Origin: Lewinella sp. LCG006
GTDB lineage: Bacteria; Bacteroidota; Bacteroidia; Chitinophagales; Saprospiraceae
Assembly: GCF_040784935.1 (NCBI RefSeq)
Contig: NZ_CP160680.1
Coordinates: forward strand, 1,665,501-1,729,500
Direction: 5' to 3'
DNA: 64,000 nucleotides
Part shown: in pieces, positions 26,525 to 34,005 of the stretch
Numbering within the stretch: position 1 is the stretch's first letter
Layout: each line of letters begins with the position of its first letter
Translations under genes and position numbers: made by a program
The notes under the pieces: generated by a model
The model's input: only the letters and a program-made list of their open reading frames with translations
What the model was told of the DNA's origin: nothing
Database searches by the model: none

Positions 26525-29377
26525 TTACTGCTTCACCATTGTTTTTACGATTGTCCCAGTATCGGTTGTAATCTGATAAAAGTAAACTCCTGCTTCTTCA
26601 CCAAGAATATTGTTGTCAACCTCCCAGGTGTGGTTTCCTGAAGAGAGGTATTGGCGATTGGTATAAATTACTGTACCATCAGCAGAAAAAAGCTTAAAAC
26701 TTACTTCTTCCGCCTTGCTTAAGGAAAAAGGAATTTGTGTTTGCGCACGAAAAGGATTGGGTTCATTTTGCCCTAAAAAGATGAAAGCATTCGTAGGAGT
26801 AGCTTCCAACGCAACCCCAAATACTCCTCCTTGAGTATCATAAGCCTCTGCCTTTAAGCTCCGCTCAAGAAGAACAGCATCTGCCAACTCGATATCCAAA
26901 TTCGGTAATATGGTCAAGTGAAGTTGTCCTTTAGCCAGATTAGCATCAGGCGTATTCCAGCTCATTCTAAGCTCACTACCCAAATTCGCCAGATACTCTG
27001 GAGAAAAATCACCCGAAACTTCTACAATTTCAGCCCCCTTGAAACCCAAGCTGAATTGCCAACCACTCAATGCGTCACTAGATTGTAGATCAAAACTAAC
27101 AGTGGTCAACTCTCCAGTTTTCAGCTGTTGATTCTCAAAAACCAAGGCTAATGCTGATTGTGAAGAACGCTCCTCAGCTAGACCTTCGAGCAATGGTTCG
27201 ACACTGTTGTTGACATCACCAACCTTTACAGCAATGAAACCACTGTTATAATCAGCAGCATGTTCTGAATAAAAATCCAACCATTCTGGAAAATCCTGCG
27301 ACAAAGGGTTCTCTCCTTCAGGGAATTCATAAGCTCCCAAAATAAATCGCCAGGAAGTATTCTCACCAAAATCAGTATCGATTCCCAAGATTACTTTTCG
27401 TAACCTTATAAGGTCAACAGTAGTGATGGTACCACTTGCGTTGACATCGGCGGCAATCTGTTGGTAGGGGCTAGTAAAGGGTAATATCCCTAAAATATGC
27501 CTCTGTATTTGGATAATATCAAATGTAGATACGCCATTGAGAAAATCCTCATTCAATACCGGAAGTAATAGGTTGAGGTCACAAAAACGCATTTCTGAAA
27601 AACCATAAGTTCCATTCCCATCAGAAGATTGTGTCTCCAATTCGGTACCAAAAGTAAGCTCCAATGCTACCCCTGGAACAGGAACCCCATTCGGTGTTCT
27701 TATTTGACCACTAAGGTTCAGGGTCATGTTGTCACAAATTTCCTGATGTGGTAAAGCCCCGAAGACATTGTCCTGCATGAGATTAATATCTGTATTGTAC
27801 ATGATAATATCTCGCAGAGTCGTATTATGAATATAGTTTTTTTCGGATTCAGTAAGAACCGGATCGTTCCAATAATAAAAGCGGTCACCGTCACGTAATG
27901 CCGTAAATTGCTGGCGTAAAATTTCATGTAGGGTAGGTCCAAAAATTGACCCTGGTACCGTGCGTTCGGCCAGCATCCCTACCCATGGGTCGATATCATC
28001 AATATTTGTATACAAAGACAATAATCGTGTAAATACAGCAGCGCTCGAATTGATTTGTTGAAAAAAGTTATAAGGTGCTAATCCGAAATTTTCACGAACT
28101 GTATTAAAGTCCGGCAAACCTCGCTCCCGCCCACGGTTGATATTAATAGAAGCTAAATCAAGACCACCAAAGCCTGGCTGACCAAATAAGAAGTTGCGAA
28201 CATCGCCAATAACTTTGGAATCAAATTTTTGCTGAACCTGAACTCCCATTCCTTTTAAGAAAGGTTCAATTCCTCCTGTTTCCTGAATAGCATAAGGATT
28301 GAAGAAAGCATCCTGCAAGGTCATATTACCTTGAGGAATGACATTTCCCTGGTTATCAAGTCGCATCAAGTTTGAACTCAGCAGCGTGTGTCCCATACGA
28401 AACGCTGCTGCTGTGAACACATTGAACAACTGTGGATTTGAATCCTCATTATACCCCATATAGGGATCCAACTGTAAACCTATAGCTGGCAACCACTCAT
28501 CATAAACGATCGACTGGATCAAACCACCCACAATTTTACGGGCATGCTGGTAGAGTTCTTCGTCCGTCCATTCCGGATTCCTTGCTGCTAGCAATTTACA
28601 CTGTCGGTTGTGTTCCCTTACAAAGAGCGTGTGCATCGTTGCCAGTAAAGGGTTTTCACTAGCACGCGAATCTCCCGCAACAAAAATAACATTGGAAATC
28701 CCCGTAGCATTATCCATGTGGGGAGAGTTAGGGTCGATAGGATCATCAAATTCTCCCGTTACCGTATTATAAGGTAATAGGTTCCCTGTAGAAACTTTCA
28801 ACTCTCCTCCTGAAAAAGACCTCAACCAGTTGGCACGATCAAGATCTGATCCGTAGACACCGGAAGCGTCAAGAAAAGCTGTAATTTCATTGATGTAGAG
28901 CCGTGGGTTATTAGGCTCTGTACCAGACGCAGGGTCAAAGGCATTTCTATGCATTGGTATAATTGCCATACCCATCCCCAGCGGATCAAACCAGGGATCA
29001 CCCGCAGGTACATTAATAATTAATGGCTCCGGCCCATCACTTGTAAGCCCAAGATCATGGTCAATAAACTGGCCCCATACCCAAATAAAATCACTGAGCC
29101 CTAATGGATCACTAAGAGGAGAATCCTGATTAAACAGGCTGTTCGATACTTCTCGGGGATTAGGACGAGTACTCCCACCTGGTGTACTGTAGCCATCGGC
29201 AAAACCTATGGTTGTTCGCTGTAATAATGGTGTATGCGCAGCCCCCCAAAGAGGGTTAGCAAGGTTATTCTGGGAACCATCTATGGTCCGGTAATTGATG
29301 ACATCTTGCACCTGTGCCAGGCATAAATTAAATGCGCTCAACAGAAGTAGACTGGAATAAAGTAGTTTTTTTGTCAT
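26525..29377 (-). CDS. Secreted animal-type haem peroxidase with dockerin-like module and T9SS sorting domain
   Basis: A 950-residue protein with signal peptide 1-22 (LLLLSAFNLCLAQ). Residues ~25-560 match the animal haem peroxidase (peroxidasin/myeloperoxidase) superfamily: WGQFIDHDLGLT with the likely distal His near 107 and adjacent calcium-site Asp, LFVREHNRQC near 255, and FRMGHTLLSS with the likely proximal His near 330. Such enzymes use hydrogen peroxide to oxidise halides or aromatic substrates. Residues ~605-700 resemble a dockerin (FLNGVSTFDIIQIQRHILG; AADVNASGTITTVDLIRLRK; VKVGDVNNS). A cohesin-like domain spans ~730-850, and a type A sorting domain ends the protein (NEPNPFRAQTQIPFSLS to GTIVKTMVKQ). 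The protein is predicted to be extracellular or on the surface. A -7 box and CRP-like site lie upstream and a terminator downstream, so it is a single-gene unit. Substrate is unknown. Confidence 0.93.
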   Translation of the reverse strand: MTKKLLYSSLLLLSAFNLCLAQVQDVINYRTIDGSQNNLANPLWGAAHTPLLQRTTIGFADGYSTPGGSTRPNPREVSNSLFNQDSPLSDPLGLSDFIWVWGQFIDHDLGLTSDGPEPLIINVPAGDPWFDPLGMGMAIIPMHRNAFDPASGTEPNNPRLYINEITAFLDASGVYGSDLDRANWLRSFSGGELKVSTGNLLPYNTVTGEFDDPIDPNSPHMDNATGISNVIFVAGDSRASENPLLATMHTLFVREHNRQCKLLAARNPEWTDEELYQHARKIVGGLIQSIVYDEWLPAIGLQLDPYMGYNEDSNPQLFNVFTAAAFRMGHTLLSSNLMRLDNQGNVIPQGNMTLQDAFFNPYAIQETGGIEPFLKGMGVQVQQKFDSKVIGDVRNFLFGQPGFGGLDLASININRGRERGLPDFNTVRENFGLAPYNFFQQINSSAAVFTRLLSLYTNIDDIDPWVGMLAERTVPGSIFGPTLHEILRQQFTALRDGDRFYYWNDPVLTESEKNYIHNTTLRDIIMYNTDINLMQDNVFGALPHQEICDNMTLNLSGQIRTPNGVPVPGVALELTFGTELETQSSDGNGTYGFSEMRFCDLNLLLPVLNEDFLNGVSTFDIIQIQRHILGILPFTSPYQQIAADVNASGTITTVDLIRLRKVILGIDTDFGENTSWRFILGAYEFPEGENPLSQDFPEWLDFYSEHAADYNSGFIAVKVGDVNNSVEPLLEGLAEERSSQSALALVFENQQLKTGELTTVSFDLQSSDALSGWQFSLGFKGAEIVEVSGDFSPEYLANLGSELRMSWNTPDANLAKGQLHLTILPNLDIELADAVLLERSLKAEAYDTQGGVFGVALEATPTNAFIFLGQNEPNPFRAQTQIPFSLSKAEEVSFKLFSADGTVIYTNRQYLSSGNHTWEVDNNILGEEAGVYFYQITTDTGTIVKTMVKQ

Positions 29378-29417
29378 AGCGGTAAGCTTTGATCGTTCAT
29401 GGGAGAAAAGTCATTAT

Positions 29418-29425
29418 CAAAGGTA
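29418..29425 (-). promoter_or_regulatory. -7 box of the haem peroxidase gene
   Basis: On the minus strand this reads TACCTTTG, a full match to TAnnTTTG, 41 bp upstream of the start codon. No TTG is seen at the -33 position; an activator site is found just upstream instead. Confidence 0.6.
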
Positions 29426-29447
29426 CTTCTTCTACAAGTAAGTTAAT

Positions 29448-29463
29448 AGTGACATCTGTCACA
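29448..29463. promoter_or_regulatory. CRP/FNR-family-like operator upstream of the peroxidase
   Basis: AGTGACATCTGTCACA fits the CRP-type pattern TGTGA-N6-TCACA at all but the first base and is a near-perfect palindrome. Its centre lies about 41-42 bp upstream of the start site expected from the -7 box, the class II activator position. Confidence 0.5.
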
Positions 29464-29731
29464 TCTATGAAAAATTAATCAATTGTTGTGATGATTTTTT
29501 TCAATATCGCCTTCTAGCTAAAAGCAAATGAATTATACCATCACCACAGCATAACAATCAATGTCGATTTTTGTCATTGGAATATGCCTGAAATGAAATA
29601 TTTACCTTCAGCAACACGCTAAAAAATTACATCAACAAATAGACATAGTGTCATTTATTCGTCAGTAATTAACTGAAACAGCAAGAATTATCCCTTCACG
29701 TGGAGAAGTAACGCAAAAAAAAAGAGCACAG

Positions 29732-29763
29732 TTGGTCAAGTTGTGAAGAAAATGTTAAATTTG
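29732..29763 (+). promoter_or_regulatory. Orphan plus-strand promoter
   Basis: TTGG at 29732-29735 (-33 element) is followed after 21 bp by TAAATTTG (29756-29763), an exact TAnnTTTG -7 box. No plus-strand coding gene follows until 32915. Confidence 0.55.
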
Positions 29764-29766
29764 ATC

Positions 29767-29840
29767 GAACTGTTTTGGATACAACAGTCGGGTGATTTCA
29801 TCGTGAAGGGTGTCTCTAGCGAGATATCCTTCATTTTTTT
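29767..29840 (+). ncRNA. Candidate small RNA of about 70-75 nt
   Basis: Starting from the orphan promoter, the predicted transcript has an ACTGTT/AACAGT hairpin (29769-29788), a single-stranded linker, and a 14-bp intrinsic terminator hairpin (29803-29834, with G-U pairs and a TAGC loop) followed by seven U. Both flanking genes are on the minus strand, and the U-tract fits only plus-strand transcription. I recognise no known RNA family. The 5' end is inferred from the -7 box. Confidence 0.5.
29803..29840 (+). terminator. Intrinsic terminator without an upstream plus-strand gene
   Basis: GTGAAGGGTGTCTC-TAGC-GAGATATCCTTCAT forms a 14-bp stem including three G-U pairs, followed by T7. It ends the candidate small RNA. 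Confidence 0.75.
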
Positions 29841-29880
29841 ACCACTTACCGTATTAATATTGGTCGAAAATTAACGTCCC

Positions 29881-30294
29881 TCAAAGCAGGTAATGCACTG
29901 CTAATTCATACCCTCGCAGACCAAAACCGACAATGATTCCTTCACAATGGGGCGAGAGATAAGAGTGTTGGCGAAAAGACTCCCGCTTGTATACATTGGA
30001 AATATGAACCTCAACGACTGGCGTATCAATACCCGCCACGGCATCTGCTATGGCTAATGAGGTATGCGTATAAGCTCCTGCGTTGAGAATAATCCCGTCA
30101 TAACTAAAACCAACCTCGTGCAACTTATCAATAAGCTCCCCTTCTGAATTAGATTGAAAGTAGTGAAGGCTCACTTCTGGGAAAAGACCTCTCAAGTGGA
30201 GCAGAAAATCTTCAAAAGAATCTTCTCCATAAATTTCCGGCTCCCGGCGCCCAAGCAAATTAAGATTGGGCCCATTGATGATAATGATCTCCAT
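29881..30294 (-). CDS. aroQ: 3-dehydroquinate dehydratase, type II
   Basis: I start at the ATG 30292-30294 (MEIIIINGPNLNLLGRREPE), giving 137 residues, the normal size of the type II enzyme; a longer frame adds 19 residues lying in a hairpin region. The enzyme converts 3-dehydroquinate to 3-dehydroshikimate in the shikimate pathway as a cytoplasmic dodecamer. Family motifs are GPNLNLLGRREPEIYG (with the catalytic Tyr of the flexible loop), FQSNSEGELID, ILNAGAYTHTSLAIADA and VEVHISNVYKRESFR...S. It lies downstream of recQ on the same strand, but a long hairpin separates them, so it may have its own transcription start. Confidence 0.95.
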   Translation of the reverse strand: MEIIIINGPNLNLLGRREPEIYGEDSFEDFLLHLRGLFPEVSLHYFQSNSEGELIDKLHEVGFSYDGIILNAGAYTHTSLAIADAVAGIDTPVVEVHISNVYKRESFRQHSYLSPHCEGIIVGFGLRGYELAVHYLL

Positions 30295-30318
30295 CAGAAA
30301 ACATTTAAATATTGCGCA

Positions 30319-30419
30319 GAAAAGAATACGCGATTTTTTCAAGTTTTTCAAATAGTTAAAACGCTTAAAATGAATCGCTTATTCAACTATTATGAAAAAC
30401 AAAATCGCTTATTCTTTTC
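30319..30419. repeat. Long intergenic hairpin between recQ and aroQ
   Basis: Outer arms 30319-30337 and 30401-30419 (GAAAAGAATACGCGATTTT and complement, one mismatch) continue, after a 5-nt bulge, into inner arms GTTTTTCAAATAGTT (30343-30357) and its complement at 30385-30400 (one bulged base). The combined stem is about 34 bp with a 27-nt loop. It begins about 10 bp after the recQ stop. It could act as a terminator or attenuator, or be a small palindromic element. Confidence 0.7.
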
Positions 30420-30428
30420 GTGCTGTTC

Positions 30429-32630
30429 CTAGTTGGCCATATCGGAAAGAAACTTGATCCTTACTAACTGAATTTCTTCCATGGTGATATCATCCTCTTT
30501 TAGTTCAGCAAAAGCGACCTCCACTGAGTCGGATTCGGCTTGCATGAAGTAATCCATGATATCTTCCCGTGCGTCTTCATCAAGATTGTCTTCAAGGTAA
30601 TAATCAAGGTTCACCTTGGTGCCGGAAGTTACAATGGCATCTAATTCTTCCATTAGATCTTCCATAGAGAGGCTATTCGAACTGGCTAGATCTTCCAATG
30701 GAATTTTCCGATCGATACCCTGAATAATGCTCACCTTCATCCGGGATTTGTTAGCGACTTGTTTCACCACAAATTCCGTCGGGCGAATAATTTCATTGGC
30801 CTCCACATAAGCCTCGATCAGCTCCAGGAATGGTCGACCATAGCGGCGGGCTTTTCCTACACTCACTCCCGAGACATGGGCCATTTCATCCAGCGTAATC
30901 GGGTATTGAGTAGCCATATCTTCCAAGCTTGGATCTTGGAAGATAACAAAGGGAGGTACGTCCTGCCGCTTGGCTTCTTTCCGACGCAAATCCTTCAGCA
31001 TTTTCAACAACTGGTCATCAAGTACCGAAACCTTGACATTACTTTCACTGCGAGCTTCGGCCATTTCAGCCTCGTAGTTGTGATCGATTGGTATTTCAAA
31101 GCTCGTTGGTGCCGCTATAAAAGCGTGTCCTGCTGGGTGCATCTTCAACAACCCGTAAGTTTCTACATCTTTGTAAATCAGATTATTAAGAAGTGCTTGT
31201 CTAATAACACTACTCCAAAAAGTATCATCCTTGTCTTTACCTGCGCCAAATCCTGCGCGCTGGTCAAAACGAAAGTCTTTGATTTCTTTGGTTCCTTTTC
31301 CTTTAATGAAATCAATGAGGGTTTTGATACCATAATTTTCGTCGAGCTGTACCACTGCCTTCAAGGCAATCAGCACCTCCTCTTTTACTTCTACTTTCTC
31401 TTTAGGATGGCGACAATTGTCGCACATTTTATTGCAATTATCTTCGTTGTATTCTTCCCCAAAATAGTGTAGCAGAAAACGACGGCGACAGGCTGTTGTT
31501 TCGGCATAAGCCATCACTTCCTGCATCAATTGAACGCCCATTTCTCGTTCTGACACTGGCTTATCACGCAAAAATTTCTCCAGCTTGAGAATGTCTTTAT
31601 AGCTGTAAAATGCGACACAGCGACCTTCCAAGCCATCGCGACCAGCACGCCCAGTTTCCTGGTAATAATTTTCTATACTCTTCGGAATATCGTAATGGAT
31701 AACAAAACGAACGTCTGGCTTGTCAATCCCCATTCCAAAAGCGATGGTCGCAACGATCACATCGATGTCTTCCATTAAGAAAGCATCTTGGGTGTTACTC
31801 CGTGTCTTGGCATCAAGGCCGGCGTGGTAAGGAGCGGCTTTTACATCGTTTACCGATAAGGCTTCGGCAATTTCTTCCGCCGATTTTCGACTTTGTACAT
31901 AAATGATCCCTGATTTACCATCCATGTTTTTCACCACTTGGATAATGTCACGGATCGTTGGTTCTTTTTTCCCTTTGGGACGTACTTCGTAATAGAGGTT
32001 ATCTCTATTAAAAGAGGAGATAAAGGTATTGTGATCCTCCATGTTGAGGTTCTTCACAATATCTGATTGAACCTTTGGAGTGGCTGTAGCCGTAAGTGCT
32101 ACGACCGGGATACGCTCACCTATAGCATCCAGCATGAGCCGGATACGCCGGTACTCAGGGCGAAAATCATGGCCCCACTCCGAAATGCAGTGAGCTTCAT
32201 CCACAGCGACAAAGGAAACATCAACCTGCTGAAAAAACTCAATGTTTTCTTGCTTGGTCAGTGTCTCAGGCGCGATAAACAACAGCTTGGTTTTACCATC
32301 CGTGATATCTTGTTTCACCTGCTTCATTTGCGCTTTGGTAAGCGATGAATTCAGGAAATGCGCTACTTCATCCTGTTGGCTATAACCACGAATGGAATCT
32401 ACTTGATTTTTCATCAACGCAATCAGCGGAGAAATAATCAAGGCTGTACCTTCAAGAATCAATGCAGGCAACTGGTAGCAAAGTGATTTGCCGCCGCCTG
32501 TAGGCATAATCACGAAGGTATCCTTCCCGTCGAGGACACTTTGGATAATAGCTTCCTGATTCCCTTTGAATTTATCAAATCCAAAATACTCTTGCAATGC
32601 GTCGTGAAGGGAATACTTAGTAACAGTCAT
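30429..32630 (-). CDS. recQ: ATP-dependent DNA helicase RecQ
   Basis: A 733-residue 3'-5' DNA helicase of superfamily 2, acting in recombination and replication-fork repair. The N-terminal RecQ motif 0 (FGFDKFKGNQEAII) precedes Walker A (MPTGGGKSLCYQLPAL) and the DEAH box (VDEAHCISEWGHDFRPEYRRI). The second RecA domain has VATIAFGMGIDKPDVRFVIH and QETGRAGRDGL. The zinc site is ACRRRFLLHYFGE with CNKMCDNC; winged-helix and HRDC (~520-600) domains follow, and an extended C-terminal helical region makes it longer than the E. coli enzyme (about 610). It is divergent from kdsD. Confidence 0.96.
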   Translation of the reverse strand: MTVTKYSLHDALQEYFGFDKFKGNQEAIIQSVLDGKDTFVIMPTGGGKSLCYQLPALILEGTALIISPLIALMKNQVDSIRGYSQQDEVAHFLNSSLTKAQMKQVKQDITDGKTKLLFIAPETLTKQENIEFFQQVDVSFVAVDEAHCISEWGHDFRPEYRRIRLMLDAIGERIPVVALTATATPKVQSDIVKNLNMEDHNTFISSFNRDNLYYEVRPKGKKEPTIRDIIQVVKNMDGKSGIIYVQSRKSAEEIAEALSVNDVKAAPYHAGLDAKTRSNTQDAFLMEDIDVIVATIAFGMGIDKPDVRFVIHYDIPKSIENYYQETGRAGRDGLEGRCVAFYSYKDILKLEKFLRDKPVSEREMGVQLMQEVMAYAETTACRRRFLLHYFGEEYNEDNCNKMCDNCRHPKEKVEVKEEVLIALKAVVQLDENYGIKTLIDFIKGKGTKEIKDFRFDQRAGFGAGKDKDDTFWSSVIRQALLNNLIYKDVETYGLLKMHPAGHAFIAAPTSFEIPIDHNYEAEMAEARSESNVKVSVLDDQLLKMLKDLRRKEAKRQDVPPFVIFQDPSLEDMATQYPITLDEMAHVSGVSVGKARRYGRPFLELIEAYVEANEIIRPTEFVVKQVANKSRMKVSIIQGIDRKIPLEDLASSNSLSMEDLMEELDAIVTSGTKVNLDYYLEDNLDEDAREDIMDYFMQAESDSVEVAFAELKEDDITMEEIQLVRIKFLSDMAN

Positions 32631-32914
32631 GTTAACACTCTTTTCCTCTAGAATTTAGCTAATTTTACGGCAGGATTTACATAGCACCCCCAAGGCCGAA
32701 AAAATCGGTTTTGAGGTAAATGATCCTAACCGATGCTTTGTTGGAATTTATTTGGCTAAACCAAATATTGTCAGGGTTTGGTGTTTTTTGGCTGTTTAAA
32801 TTTAAGGATTTTTTATAAGATTAATGATGGAATGGCTTTTTTTTATTCTTTTATTATCAGCTTGCTCTTTTTCTGTACTTACGAATCACCTTCTTATCAT
32901 TCACTGCCTAAGTT

Positions 32915-33886
32915 TTGAACACTAAAGAAATTATCCGCCGCACGGCAACACAGACCCTTGCTATTGAGATAGCAACCCTGGAGATGCTCCTTGCTTCTAT
33001 CAACGACGATTTTGTTGCTTGTGTAGAGGCCATTTACCAAGCACCAGGGCGTTTGGTAGTGACCGGTGTTGGTAAAAGCGCGATTGTCGCTCAGAAAATT
33101 GTGGCTACGCTCAACTCTACAGGCACCCCCGCACTCTTCATGCACGCCGCTGATGCTATTCACGGAGATTTGGGCATGGTTCGCCCTTATGATTTGGTGC
33201 TTTGTTTGTCAAAAAGCGGGAATACCGCGGAAATAAAAGTCCTTGCCCCTCTGGTGCGTAATATGGGTAATTTACTTATTGGTATGACGAGTAAAGAAGA
33301 CTCTTTCCTCGCTCGTCAGGCAGACTTTTTGCTCCACACGCCCATTACCCAGGAGGCAGAACCCAACAACCTCGCTCCTACCGCTAGCACTACGGCCCAA
33401 ATGGCTATGGGCGACGCCTTAGCCACTGCCCTACTAGCCGTGCGGGGCTTTTCCCCACAAGATTTTGCACAATACCATCCCGGTGGTGCATTGGGCAAAC
33501 AGCTTTACCTGCGGGTGAGCGACCTCTACCCCAACAATCAACGCCCATTGGTAAAACCAGGCAACACCCTACAGGAAAGTATTCTGGAAATAACCGCAAA
33601 ATGCTTAGGTGCGACTGCCGTTGTAGATGATGAAGAAAAGCTCTGTGGTATTATCACCGACGGCGACTTACGCCGGATGCTCGAAAAAGGGCTCAACTTT
33701 ACCCAGCTCCATGCGGCTGATGTCATGCATCCCCAACCACGTACCATTCTCGACACAGCATTAGCTATTCATGCTTTGGAAAAAATGCGTTCCAATAGTA
33801 TTTCCCAACTCATCGTCGTCAATGAAGAAGGCCACTACCTGGGCTTTGTACACTTACACGACCTGATCAGAGAAGGGTTGATATAA
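32915..33886 (+). CDS. kdsD: D-arabinose 5-phosphate isomerase (KpsF/GutQ family)
   Basis: A 323-residue protein with the family layout: an N-terminal SIS sugar-isomerase domain (~35-170: VVTGVGKSAIVAQKIVATLN, STGTPALFMHAADAIHGDLG, LCLSKSGNTAEIKVL) and two CBS domains (~205-320: VVDDEEKLCGIITDGDLRRM and SQLIVVNEEGHYLGFVHLHDL). It interconverts ribulose 5-phosphate and arabinose 5-phosphate, the first step toward Kdo for lipopolysaccharide. The start is a TTG; family length supports it because the first in-frame ATG would cut into the helical N-terminus. It is divergent from recQ across a 284-bp gap and followed by a terminator. Confidence 0.92.
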   Translation: MNTKEIIRRTATQTLAIEIATLEMLLASINDDFVACVEAIYQAPGRLVVTGVGKSAIVAQKIVATLNSTGTPALFMHAADAIHGDLGMVRPYDLVLCLSKSGNTAEIKVLAPLVRNMGNLLIGMTSKEDSFLARQADFLLHTPITQEAEPNNLAPTASTTAQMAMGDALATALLAVRGFSPQDFAQYHPGGALGKQLYLRVSDLYPNNQRPLVKPGNTLQESILEITAKCLGATAVVDDEEKLCGIITDGDLRRMLEKGLNFTQLHAADVMHPQPRTILDTALAIHALEKMRSNSISQLIVVNEEGHYLGFVHLHDLIREGLI

Positions 33887-33917
33887 GAAGGGGTGTAAGG
33901 GTGAAAATAAGGGTTGG

Positions 33918-33946
33918 AAAGGTGGAAAGGTTTTGTCACCTTTTTT
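33918..33946 (+). terminator. Terminator of kdsD
   Basis: AAAGGTG/CACCTTT forms a 7-bp stem followed by T6, 32 bp after the kdsD stop codon. Confidence 0.65.
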
Positions 33947-34005
33947 GACAATTTTCCAAGATAGCAATGAATCTACACCTGGCACTAATGGACGAAAACA
34001 CGCAA

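Larger units (their letters stand above)
29378..29880. other. Intergenic region between aroQ and the peroxidase gene
   Basis: This 503-bp AT-rich gap holds the peroxidase promoter and CRP-like site on its left. On its right is a plus-strand promoter-plus-terminator unit (29732-29840) pointing away from any gene. The middle (about 29470-29730) shows nothing I can name. Confidence 0.6.

Noticed and set aside
29881-30351. Longer aroQ frame starting at 30351
   Set aside because: The extra 19 residues lie in the long intergenic hairpin, and type II dehydroquinases start at the MEIIIINGPNLN position.
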